DNA of 51,273 nt from Acanthaster planci. Its lineage: Eukaryota > Echinodermata > Asteroidea > Valvatida > Acanthasteridae. The notes beneath the pieces are model-generated. The model was not told the origin of the DNA, made no database searches, and saw nothing but the letters and a program-made list of their open reading frames with translations. Below are positions 1-9,839 of the stretch, piece by piece. Position numbers and translations under genes: made by a program. The stretch is taken from NCBI RefSeq assembly GCF_001949145.1, contig NW_019091563.1, positions 398,269 through 449,541 of the forward strand. The letters are read 5' to 3'. Every line of letters starts with the position of its first letter. Position 1 is the first letter of the stretch.

Positions 1-310
1 CAGATTTAGGCCCTTATTTTTCCATTTGTTTTTACATGATTTTGGAGCTTCGATTTTGTCACCTAGCAATGTTCAATGTTCATCAAAGTTTTACACCAAG
101 TGAAGAGCCTAGAGCATACATTGTATTAAACGAGTAAAGTTGTCATGACGTCATCACATGATTTTGAATTGAATTTTGTATATCTTATTTTTAACATACG
201 TGTAGACTTTGTACACAGATTTAGGCCCTTATTGTAGTCACTTAGTGACGTTCAATGTCCATCGAAATTACACCAAGTTAAGAGCCTCATACCTCATTAA
301 AATCAAAACT
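1..310 (+). repeat. CRE-repeat tail module, two direct copies
   Basis: The block beginning cagatttaggcccttatt at 1 recurs at 216, and both copies run on to a shared acaccaag...agagcct ending near 112 and 287. Between them lies a perfect TGACGTCA (146-153). The same arrangement (CRE palindrome, AT-rich spacer, ttgtacac word, then acaccaag) recurs near 4080-4240 and 6560-6860 and in inverse near 9420-9790. No coding signal is seen. Assignment to one family rests on shared order of short words read by eye, not on an alignment. Confidence 0.6.
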
Positions 311-1679
311 TGTGTAAAATGAGAAAAAAAGTGTTATCGACGAAATTAACATCGTCTTATCGTTGCAACATCAAAAGGCCAAGTCGCAGAACATTACAAA
401 TTCACACTTATAAAACACCCTATCTCCTCAACTCCCATTATTACTTAGCTATGAGTACACACATGAAAAATGACACAAACCTCACCATCATTTTTTATGA
501 ATGGTCTCATTCATAAAAAAAACAAAAATCATCTATATCTTTGAAAAACACAACACAAAAAACCGAAACAGCTCAGTCTTTGTTTACAACACCGACACAA
601 CTTTCGTCTCGTTATTGGCTTTTCTGCATAGTGCGGAAAAGCCTTTCTTTTTGTTCGGTAGATGCAGTTGTGAAGTATGGGACACTTTTAACCGGTCGCA
701 AACAAAGTTGCCTCACACGTTCTTTGCTTTGCCTTAGTGATACCAATAAACAGTGCCACAGACATACTGCATAGTTTTTGGGAGGAAATTTGGGTGTTAA
801 GAGGGTAAAAAATTCGTGATTGCACAATACCTCTTAGTACACGTCAATGCGCCTGGTACTGGATTTGGGGTTGGGATAGTTTAGACCTGGTCAAAACACG
901 ACCCGCGTCTGCAAAATGCATTTTTCGGCACCAGAAACGTTTTTTCAAAATACACAAGCTTGTATTGGTTGGATTCAAAAAGATATGCTCTTGGTCACCA
1001 AACTTTTTTTTAAAAAAATTGAACAACTAAGGCTGAAGTTTCACCACAATTATGACAAAAACCTACTTTCCACAATAACCGTTATTCCATGATTTTTACT
1101 GGCACCGATTTTTCTCCGCACCAACTTTGGCACTTTGCGAAATCTGATTGACCTCAAACTTGGCATATCAGCAGACCACTACCCAAGGATGGTCCTGGAA
1201 GATAGTCGTCATAATTACATCATCACCTGTCACGTGACAAGCCCTCAAAATTGAATTCTTCGGAAGCTTATATCTCCAGAACAATACGTCTGATCTGAGT
1301 AAATCTTGGTAGAAATACAAAGGAAGACGTTTCATATAAGAAAATGTGAGTGACGTCATGATGACTTCATCAGCTGAATTTTTACGATTTTTATAATTTT
1401 TTCGTTTCTAACCTTTTCTTCGATGTATTTCCTGAACAAAACAAGTTTTTTGCAAAAATATTTTTGCAATACCTCTGGTAGGGTAAGTAGATGTTTGAGT
1501 TACTTGGAAAATGTGTTGCCGTCATGATGACGTCATCAAAATGCGATTAGGAATACGATTTTATTGTAAATACTAGACAAAGTCCAACCGACGTAAAATT
1601 CTTTGGGTACGTAGACAGTCTGCCTCAAATCATGTTTGCAAAGCTACGTTGCTCCAATAGATTTCTTATAAATTTTTGA
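311..1679. other. AT-rich non-coding stretch with scattered CRE palindromes
   Basis: Only short chance ORFs are present. Perfect TGACGTCA sites occur at 1351-1358 and 1528-1535, each followed within about 15 bp by an atgacttcatca or atgcg word, so this is probably decayed CRE-repeat DNA. No protein-family motif was recognised on either strand. Confidence 0.5.
617..643. repeat. Hairpin ggcttttctgca / tgcggaaaagcc
   Basis: The 12-bp arms are 617-628 and 632-643, with one G-T wobble and the 3-nt spacer tag. The same core word (cttttccgca with its complement) forms a perfect hairpin at 10686-10709 and an imperfect one near 22475-22497, and half of it appears near 6365, 8266 and 9788. It is therefore a recurring landmark of the CRE-repeat family. 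Confidence 0.6.
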
Positions 1680-1922
1680 ATGTTTCTCATTTTTATTGAA
1701 GAGTTTGTCCACGGTGACCTTTGCCCTCAACTAACTGCGCGCGATGCATGTCGTTCTGTTCAGCCCGGCAGCTGGCCACAAGTGCTGTACTCACGCATAG
1801 CTGAGCACAATTTTCGTCATTTCAGCGGAGTTTCGCACAACGTGTGGCATGATGTCGGCTCTAAGTCGAAAGCAGACAAAAGATTTAGTTATACCAAGTA
1901 TAAAAATCGCTATGGTAAGTAA
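1680..1922 (+). other. Unassigned 80-codon ORF, possible exon
   Basis: The ORF reads from ATG at 1680 and is less AT-rich than its surroundings from about 1700 to 1915. Its last codons overlap a consensus-like splice donor (ATG|GTAAGTAAA around 1914). A possible acceptor-like tttcag lies inside it near 1823. The predicted protein matches no family I recognise and has no signal peptide or membrane segment. Neighbouring DNA is repeat-derived. It may be a chance ORF in a more GC-balanced patch; the donor is the only positive sign. Confidence 0.12.
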
Positions 1923-2564
1923 AGGAAACACGTCTGTAAAAAAATCTTGCGCACATCTTTACCCAAAATTACATGAATAAATACAGGTGTGATACTGCAT
2001 GTGAACTGCATGTGGCCAACTGTCATTCGAGTTAGTTTCCCAAAGGTTGGTAATTACAGTGTTATGTTTGTTAACTGAAAGCTCCATCATGTGATTTGCA
2101 ATTACCCTCTCTTTCAAGACTCAGAAGGGACTACCCTCGTGAACGAATTTGTACTCAATTTAGGAAGAGCTCAAAAAGAAAAAATACGGCCATGATCTAT
2201 TCAAGTATCCAAGTTCAGTTCTGGTTTATATGTAACTTGATCATGTTTATGTCAAAGATTGTGTCTTCTTTACACAATCTTTGACCCAAAGATCAAGTGT
2301 TCGTATCCGGTTAGTATAACTAAAGTGACTGAAAAATAATTCTGTGCATTTTATGTTGAGTACATCTGCATGTTTTACAGATAGAAATCGTATAAGTTAA
2401 TGTGGGTGATGCCAACAATAAGTGGTACTGAGAACTAAGTACTTACCGGTACTTAAATTGCACCATGGCTGTGTATGTGTGGTGTCAGAAGAGTGATATA
2501 CTACGTCCTAATTTGCTCTCCGCTGCAGTGTCTGGATTATATTTGCCACGTTTCGTGAATTGAT
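1923..2564. other. Non-coding stretch, contains a long hairpin
   Basis: No recognisable coding content. The only clear structure is the hairpin at 2235-2298, listed separately. The sequence just before 2565 does not match the other copy of the CRE-repeat head module, so 2565 is taken as that module's left edge. Confidence 0.45.
2235..2298. repeat. Extended hairpin with 14-bp perfect inner stem
   Basis: Inner arms gtcaaagattgtgt (2251-2264) and its exact complement (2272-2285) enclose a 7-nt loop. Outer arms acttgatc (2235-2242) and gatcaagt (2291-2298) are also exact and are separated from the inner stem by an 8/5-nt internal loop. The total is a 64-nt fold with 22 paired positions. Size and shape resemble a small-RNA precursor or the remnant of a short inverted-repeat transposon. 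Nothing else supports either reading. Confidence 0.5.
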
Positions 2565-3091
2565 GTGGATGATCATCTTTACCCGTCAACGCGTGTGTGA
2601 GGTTTGGGGCTGATGACGTCATCAGACCGGAAGTTAGAATAAAAACTTCTTTTATTCTTCGAGATTCGGTGAAAAATCAACTGTACGAGATATAAGCGTG
2701 AATTGTGCATGAGAAGACGGCTAAAACATTAGAGTCTGCTGCATGAAGTGCATAACCGGTGTGCTTTTCACACACGTGAAGCGCCGTCGACAAAACCCCC
2801 TCACAATATAAATTGCCAACTCGAAAATCCAAGTGGCATACCCATACTGTGCATTGGCTACTGTGTGCGTGGACGCCCAATATTTGCCGGCAACGTAGAC
2901 GGCGCACAATGCGTAGTGCATATACTCAGGACTTGGCAAAATGCAGAGCGCGTGCTGCCGAGAGCAGATCGCAATGAATGGAACGCCAAAAGGAGTAAAT
3001 GTTTAAAATGTCTAATTTGTGTTTTTTCGCGATAATTATAATGTTTTGTATTGTTAACTGTATTGTACATGTCTGGTTGGTTTGGAACGTT
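2565..3091 (+). repeat. CRE-repeat head module, copy 1, with an insert
   Basis: The sequence from the gggctgatgacgtcatca block (CRE at 2614-2621) through acttcttttattcttcgaga matches, in order, the block at about 5545-5770, which also continues into gttttgcattgtt and the first 147-bp unit. Here the match is broken by roughly 275 bp (about 2721-2995) absent from the other copy. The insert is richer in G+C, holds the longest local ORFs, and has no clear terminal repeats. Confidence 0.65.
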
Positions 3092-3870
3092 GCAGGTAGT
3101 TAGGAAGGGAAGGTTTACAAACGGAAATTGACCTCGTGTGATGACAATGGCATCAGCAAACGAGTCACGTGACCTTAAAGGTGCATCATTTAAACTACTA
3201 TATGTCCTGAAGTAGATATCCAACAGGGTTCAAATCTTGCAGATATCCTGAAAAGGGAGTGTTTTAGAGGAATTTTGACCTCATGTGATAGTGACGTCAT
3301 CAGGAGAAAAGTCACGTGACATTAAGGGTGCAACTTTTAAGGCCGTATTTCTCCTGAAGTACATGTCCGATCGGGTTCGAGTCTCGCAGATATCTTAGAA
3401 AGGGTGTGCTTTAGAGGAATATTGACATTATGTTATAATGACGTCATCAGGAGACAAGTCACGTGACATTAAAGATGCGCTCTTTAAGGCCCTATATCTA
3501 ATGAATGAGTAGATGTCGAATTGGTTCAAATCTTGCAGATAGCTTGAAAAGGAAGTGCTTTAGAGGAATCTTGACCTTATCTGATGATTATGTCATCAGG
3601 AGACAATTCACTTGACATTAAAGGTTCACTCTTTAAGGCCCTTTATCTCCTGAGGTACATGTCCTATTGGGTTCAAATCTTGCAGATATCTTGAAAAGGG
3701 AGTACTTTAGAGGAATATTGACCTCATGTGATGATGACATTATCAGGGAACAAGTCACGTGACATTAAGGATGCACTCCTTAAGGCCCTCCTGAAATACA
3801 TTTCTATGTGGTTGACACTTTGCAGATAACTTGAAAGGGGGGTGTGATATACGAAAAATGACTTGATGCG
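3092..3870 (+). repeat. 147-bp tandem array with CRE and M-box palindromes
   Basis: The landmark gcaggtag/gcagata recurs at 3092, 3239, 3386, 3535, 3682 and 3822, giving intervals of 147, 147, 149, 147 and 140. Each unit reads, in order: gcagata word, gggagtg..ttagaggaat, tgacctcatgtgat, a CRE-like palindrome, gtcacgtgac, attaaaggtgcactctttaaggcc, then tcctgaagtacatgtc. Perfect TGACGTCA lies at 3292 and 3439, and perfect GTCACGTGAC at 3164, 3311, 3458 and 3754. No ORF spans the units. The array continues into the tail module at about 3871. Confidence 0.85.
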
Positions 3871-4300
3871 ATGATGACTTAGTTGTTCAAATGTACAAAA
3901 GAATGCAAAGCGGCCCCTGTTCTCTTGTTAAACAGACAGATAAGCCCTCGTTTCTTCCATCTTCTTCCTCTTCAGACAAAAGTCCATTTGTTTTGTGCAC
4001 GTTTTTTTTACCCACGACTTTGGTTTTACCGGCAATTTTGGATCTTCATCAAACTTACGTCAATGAACCCTTGTGCATAGACGGTCCTAGAAGAATGACG
4101 CCACGGTGACGTAATTAAGTGATTTATTATTAATTTTTCAATATTTATTTCAGCCCATTTACTTTGTACATGTTTTCAGGGCACAGGTTTGGTAACTCAG
4201 CGATTTCCGATCTTCATTAAAGTTACACCAAGGACAGACCTTAAAATAAAGAAAGCAATTAAATAATTAACTTATGATGACGTCATCAAGTGATTTATCA
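3871..4300 (+). repeat. CRE-repeat tail module
   Basis: A pyrimidine-rich block (tcttccatcttcttcctctt, 3955-3974) is followed by cttcatcaaacttac, the CRE-like gacgccacggtgacgtaat, then agtgattta, a ttgtacatgttttc word and gttacaccaag. The same series appears inverted at 9420-9790. A 65-72-codon ORF runs through it in two frames, and an equivalent ORF appears in the inverted copy. I regard this as a by-product of repeat homology, since stops and frame are not conserved between copies. A perfect CRE lies at 4278-4285. Confidence 0.65.
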
Positions 4301-4654
4301 TTAAATGTTAAATGTTTAAATGTTACGTTTATGTTGTAAAAATCCATATAAAATCAACTGTGGCCTCCTACAACATTCTGTTTGCAGAAAGTGGCAGAGT
4401 AAAATTTATTCTTCAATTCATCTCGTGTGGGGCAAATCACGTCACCATTCCTTCCTGGTGAAACCGGAAGTAAGCTTATTGTTTAAAAGTGGTAGTAGGT
4501 ATCAAGTTATTTTCAATGTAAAGTATTCTTCAAATGATCTACTGTTGACATTACGCAATTGTCAAGCGCCCTCTAGTGACAGGTTAAAAATTCCCAAAAC
4601 TGAATTTTGAAAAGATGTCCATGGCGAAGTTTGTTCGAATCGCCTGAAAATTGA
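4301..4654. other. Unassigned non-coding stretch
   Basis: A 96-codon ORF (4320-4610, plus) is present but shows no family motif and is not bounded by splice or polyadenylation signals. The 3' limit is set by the start of repeat R2. Nothing else was recognised. Confidence 0.35.
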
Positions 4655-5340
4655 TGTAGCACGCATGTTTCACCTTAATTCAACGTTTGTAAATTAACGA
4701 CTTCGATATGCACAGCGGTTACTTGACCAGACCTCGTGAACCACACGGAAATGTCCTTAGCAACTTGCCAATCCTCTGTTGAGCCTTCTTGTTTTGAAGA
4801 CTTCGTTTGCACAAAGTTAACAAACGATCACACTGAAACTCTTTGTATGTGCTCTACAAGGCATAAACCGAAAAAAGCACGACAGAATCATGAAAAAATG
4901 CTACGTAAATATGAAATTTAGCCTCAAGTGGTTGCTAAGATGATAAATTATTTCCTTTTTCAATTGATCACTTGGTCTGTTTTTCCACTAAATTTCTCGG
5001 TTTTAGAAGTTTTCCAAGAATAGTGGGACACTGCATACGACAGGGCAGAATCGCAACTACACAATACAATGTAGTTAGATTTTTTTGTTCAATTTTCATG
5101 AGTTATATTTGATACTTCTGCGCAGCGCATCCCATACGTGTTTAACATGCACAAAGCCGATCCAGCTACCCGGCCACGTACCATACACGGTACACTGCGG
5201 ACATTTACATTGCATCAAAACTTAAACAAACTACCGCTTACGAAAAGAGGTTTTCACAAAAATCACTACTTTTGACCACTCTGGTACTATTTCTCAATTT
5301 TTTTTCACAAAACACGTGAGGAAAATGCTTTATTTTACCA
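4655..5340 (+). repeat. Dispersed repeat R2, copy 1 (continuous)
   Basis: From gcatgtttcacc through cctcgtgaacca, ccttagcaacttgc, agtggttgctaagatga, gaagttttcc and cactgcatacgacagg to taaacaaactaccgct and ttttgaccactc, this block matches 30985-31520 plus 31985-32120 in the same order and orientation. It contains a 61-codon ORF (4736-4921) that is not preserved in the second copy, so it is probably non-coding. No terminal repeats were found. Confidence 0.8.
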
Positions 5341-5544
5341 ATATAAATATATTGAAATATGAAATATTTGGGCAGGAATTTGTATTTCCAGAAAGTGGAA
5401 ATAATATCATGAAATAAGCAGCTGTTTACCTGGCACAAATTCCCATGGCCCGCATAACGCATGCAAATGACCCTAAAAAGGGGACATGCGCAGTTAATAA
5501 TTTCTCTCTGAAACTGAAACTCTCTGAAAGATGATAATTTTTAC
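5341..5544. other. Spacer between R2 and CRE-repeat head module
   Basis: AT-rich. A small duplication (ctctctgaaactgaaa followed by ctctctgaaa, about 5504-5529) is visible. No coding or regulatory signal was recognised. Confidence 0.35.
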
Positions 5545-6250
5545 CCAGTTAACACAAGTGTGAAAGTTGGGGCCGATGACGTCATCATACCAGAAGTTAT
5601 AATAAAAAGTCCTTTTATTCTTCAAAATTCAGTAAAACACCAACCGTAAAGGATTTCAGAGTGAATTGTCCATGAGATGATGAAAAGTTTTAAAATCTCA
5701 AACTGTTCTCTTTCCACGATAACAATGTTTTGCATTGTTTGTTGAAATGTACGTCTGATTGGGTTGAAACCTTGCAGATGGGTAGGAAGGGAAGGTTTGT
5801 AAACGGAGATTGACCTCATGTGATGACAGTGCCATCAACCCACGAGTCACGTGGCATTAAAGGTGCACTATTTAAAACTCTATATTTCATGAATTATATG
5901 TCTCGTTGGGGTCAAACCTTGCATATATCTTGAAAGAGAAGTGATTTAGACGATTATTGACTTCATGTGATGATGACGTCATCAGTTGAAAAGTCATGTG
6001 GCATTAAAGGTGCACTCGTCACAGCACTATATACCGTGAAATACATGTCTGAAATGTATTAAATACATGTGAAATACATTAAAGGTATATTCTTTACAGC
6101 CTGTATCTCGTGAACTTCATGCTTGATTGGGCCGAAATTTCGTAGATAGCTAGAATGGGAAGTGTTATAGACAAGGTGACATGATGTAAATGGTACGAAC
6201 TTTAATTCGTTATATCTCATAAGGTTCGAAGGGGTTCGAATATTTCGTCA
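5545..6250 (+). repeat. CRE-repeat head module copy 2 plus decayed 147-bp units
   Basis: Matches the head module at 2565 without its insert. Unit landmarks gcagatg at 5774 and gcatata at 5921 are 147 bp apart, and the next, gtagata at 6142, is displaced by a local duplication of gaaatacat/attaaagg words (6030-6090). Perfect CREs lie at 5577-5584 and 5974-5981. The partner palindrome has decayed to gtcacgtggc (5846) and gtcatgtggc (5993), but the 20-bp centre spacing is kept at 5974. Confidence 0.75.
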
Positions 6251-7060
6251 TAATGAGGTCACCAAAAATAAAATTAGAAACTTTGATGTTTGAGTAAGTG
6301 AGAAATCCAAATGTGGTAGTATCCCAAATGAAGGAATGCACTTTTCTTAAGAAAAAAAAGAAAATGCGAAAAAGTCCTTTGCTCTGTTGCTCTATCCTTA
6401 AAACAGACAAAACCTCTCGTCTTCTCCTCCTCCTTGTTCATCCATTAAAACCCCGTTCGTTTTGTAAAAGGGTTTTTCTTCCCAGCACTTAAGTCCCTTT
6501 GCAAGTTCGTATCTTCATAAAAGTTGCATCAAGCAAACACCCTGTAGCAAAGATGTGCCGCGAAGATGACGCCATGATGACGTCATCAGCTGATTTTTAA
6601 TAGAATTTTGAATATTTAATTAGCTCTATGGGTTTTGTACACGGTTCCAACAAGCAAATCTCGGCCCTTTTATAAATCAAACAGATTATATACTATGTAT
6701 GCACTCTTAGTCCACCAGCTAAGATGTGTCTTGAAGCATGACGTCATGGTGACGTCACCTTGTTATTTTTTTTAATTTTTGAATGCTTAATTTTTCCCTG
6801 TAGGTTTTGCACACGTTTCTTAAGAGCTAGTCTTCGGCACTCTGGTCAATCGGACTGTTTCCATACGTATCCACATTCGTAATCAATCACAAAGAGAAGA
6901 TCTCAGGACAGAATCTTCAAAATGACATTGTCAAGGGACACGTGACATGAGATGAAAGCTGCAGTTCTTCTCACTTGGTTTTGTACACGTTTTCTACCAC
7001 ACACTATTATCGAAGAATTATTACAAAGAATTACAACCAGAACGAAAGAGAAATCAGACG
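6251..7060 (+). repeat. Decayed CRE-repeat tail modules
   Basis: Pyrimidine-rich block (ctcgtcttctcctcctcctt around 6417), CRE at 6578-6585, then gattttt, ttttgtacacggttcc and a ggccc word. A second round has CREs at 6739-6746 and 6750-6757 followed by ttttgcacacgtttctt. Word order matches the tail module at 3871-4300. No coding signal. Confidence 0.55.
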
Positions 7061-8220
7061 AAATTTAGCCTTTTGCCCGATCACAAATATACCCAAGAGT
7101 CAAAATATCAAGTAATATTTCATTATTTTTCCAGTTTAAACGTAATTCACGTGACGTGCGTTTAAAGGAGCAGTTTGTTTGCATACGGTTTTTAGGACAT
7201 TAACTTTGTACATGTTTTCCTTCCTTCGCTTGCAGCGGGTTTTGTTCCCATCGAGCTCTCCATTAATCGTGAGGGTTTTTTTATAGTTTCAGATCTCGAT
7301 TGTTCCAAACTATATTGTTAGGTTGTTATTTAACTGTTACAGCTCTTTTCTGTTTACATTTTGTACGTTAGCTTACATTCGTAAGAGATATCTTTAGATA
7401 TGTCATTTAGGGGGTAGTTTTCGTTTGAATTAAGCTGGCCACCATGGCTGGTTGAGAAAAAGCTTACCATTCTAATAGAGATCATTCAACTTTATCAAGC
7501 AATAATGCAGTAAATATCATGACTATTGATGCTGATCCTTTTTAACATAACAAGAGATAATGGTGTAGTTTTCAAAGTTCAAAACAACGTTCCTATTGCT
7601 ACCTACGTTGATGCCTTCACAGACACAAAAAAAATCGGATTCCGTAGTTTCAGCATCAGGCATATCTAGTGGCCTGGGAGCCATTTACTTAAAAGCTAGG
7701 CAAAAAGTGGAAGATGCAGTTATGCTTGGTTTTATTTATAACAACGCATTCACTGAAGTCTCACCTTTGGTTCAGCCAACTACTCACCTTATACCATCTA
7801 ATGTGTATCCGGAAATACCTAAAGACGTGCTTACCAGAAACCTTTCTGGATTTTTTAAGGTTGTTTCATGAATTAAGCCCAGACCTCTCGGTATCAAGAC
7901 CAAAGAGTTATATCGTGTTTGGTATTGGTATCACCATTGTACCATTGTAATTGGTATCGATATCACCATCCAATATCATATGAATATAGCTTACAAAGGA
8001 CCGGTGTTAACTATAGAATTTTCCTATTTAATGAATCGGCCAAATATTTTAACATTGGACACATGGGCACGTGAGCAAAAACTGCAAAAAGAATACAGTC
8101 AATGCTGACAATCCTCTGAATCCCCTCTAGTTTTTCATCACTAAAGTCAGACACTAAACACCCACATAAATCCAGATCCCCAGCCCAACAGGTACAAAAT
8201 CCCCGTCCAGATCAAAAACC
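7061..8220. other. Unassigned AT-rich stretch
   Basis: No CRE palindromes and no recognised protein motifs. A 91-codon ORF (7596-7871, plus) has no family signature. Short ggtatc/ggtatcgatatcacc repeats occur at 7910-7970. I see nothing else I can support. Confidence 0.4.
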
Positions 8221-8224
8221 AACT

Positions 8225-8870
8225 AGAGCTTATTTGTCTGCTTGTCAACAGAACAGAGGGCTTTTTCGCATTCTTTTGTAGATTTTCACAATTACGGCAT
8301 CATCACATCAAGTCATTTTTCGTATAAAACACCCCTCTTTAAAGTTATCTGCAAAAGTCTCAACCTAATACAACATGTATTTAAGGAGATATTATGCTAA
8401 AAACAGTGCACCTTTAATGTCACGTGACTTGTCTCCTGATGAGGTCATCATTACATGAGGTCAGTTTTCCTGTAAAGCACTCCCTTTTCAAGTTATCTGC
8501 AAGATTTGAACTTGATCGGACATCTACTTCGGGTTACATAGGGCCGTAAAGAGTGCACCTTTAATGAAACGTGACTTGTCTCCTGATGACGTTATCACCA
8601 CATAAGGTCAATATTTCTTCAAAGCCCTCGCTTTTGAAGATATCTGCAAGGTTTAAACCCAATCGGACGTCTACTTCAGGAGATATAGGGCCTTAAAGAG
8701 TGTGCCTTTAGTGTTACGTGACTTTTCTGTGGACGACGTCATCATCACATCAGGTCAAAACTCCTCTAAAGCACTCTCTTTTTAAGATATCTGCAAGATT
8801 TGAATTTAATCGGACATGTACTTCAGGATATATAGGGCCTTAAAGAGTGCATTCTCTGTTGACATGGATC
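8225..8870 (-). repeat. Inverted 147-bp CRE-repeat array
   Basis: This is the reverse-complement counterpart of 3092-3960. The landmark tatctgc (complement of gcagata) ends at 8352, 8500, 8647 and 8794, with intervals 148, 147 and 147. The left edge carries the complement of the caaaagaatgc...cagacagataag block that follows the direct array at 3895-3940. A perfect GTCACGTGAC remains at 8419-8428. CRE positions have mostly decayed, for example to cgacgtca near 8735. Confidence 0.8.
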
Positions 8871-9419
8871 TGCAAACTCCCCCTTATTTGCATATTCATA
8901 AATATTCATTGCTACCCTAAAAAACCATAAATCTTTGATGATATCTAACGTAACAATAATTGACTACACATTTCAGATTTTCTGTGTACAAAATTTAAGA
9001 AAGAGAGTGCAGGACCGCTGTCAATGACATCTGTTGCACTATCCTGGACATTTTGGCGCAAAAACTGAATTTTACCTTAAACTATGACTAGAAAGTTGTC
9101 ATACTCTATTATAAAAACTCCGAAACCTCTTGCAATTTGCACACACCATGTAATATCTGTAAGTTAAGGGTCCGGTGTTGTCATTGACTTCATCACCCGT
9201 CGTGTTTGGGGTTCACGACTTAATACGTCCCCACGCAGATCAGGTGTCAGCCATATTTTTTAAGCAAAGAGAGAGTAGAATCCATGTAAAATTAAAAACA
9301 ATCGTTAGGACAAAATATGTTGTCGACGGTGACTACATCAGTATAAGATTTGAAGAATATTCTACCCGACCTAATTTAATGGAATATTCCGAATTTGACA
9401 ATAAATCACCTCTGACGTC
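8871..9419. other. Unassigned stretch between CRE-repeat blocks
   Basis: It holds an 83-codon plus-strand ORF (9175-9426) without a recognised domain; its end overlaps a CRE (9413-9420). No further structure was recognised. Confidence 0.35.
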
Positions 9420-9795
9420 ATCATGACGTAACTATTAACGAATTATCTTCGATTTATTGGGAATACTTGGTGTAACTTTGATAACAATAAAATATTGCTG
9501 AGTTACCAGAATAGTGCCTGGAAAATGTGTAAAAAATCAAGGGGCTGAAATGAATAGTGAAAACTCAATAATAAATCACTTGATGACGTCATCATGACGT
9601 CACTGTCCTATGCACATCTTTGAACTAAGTTCCTTCAATGATGTAAGTTTGATAAAAATCCAAAGTTGCAAAACAACCAAAGTCGATGGCAGAAGAAACG
9701 TAAACAAAACACATGGGCTTTTGGTCAGAAGAGGAAGAAGATGAAGGAAGAAACTAGAGCTATGTCTGTTTGCAACAGAGCACAAGGCTTTTCCG
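9420..9795 (-). repeat. Inverted CRE-repeat tail module
   Basis: The reverse complement reads a pyrimidine-rich ttccttcatcttcttcctct block, tttttatcaaacttac, CREs at 9584-9591 and 9595-9602, then aagtgatttattatt, cagcccctt, a tttacacattttcc word and gttacaccaag. This is the same order as 3950-4240 on the plus strand. It lies outside the inverted 147-bp array, so it belongs to a separate copy. Confidence 0.7.
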
Positions 9796-9839
9796 CTTTA
9801 TGCTTTTTATTACCTTAAGAAACATAATGCAAACCCTTT

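Noticed and set aside
3373-3390. tRNA-like B box (ggttcgagtctcg) in the 147-bp unit, suggesting a tRNA-derived SINE
   Set aside because: Other units read ggttcaaatcttg, no A box at proper distance and no cloverleaf were found. The match is probably chance.
3092-3870. CRISPR-like array (regular repeats)
   Set aside because: The whole 147-bp unit is repeated, with no short repeat plus unique spacer pattern, and the context is eukaryotic.
3883-4109. Conserved-looking ORFs of 65-72 codons, with a similar ORF in inverse at 9600-9785
   Set aside because: Similarity is explained by homology of the repeat tail modules. Frames and ends differ, and no codon-type substitution pattern is visible by eye.
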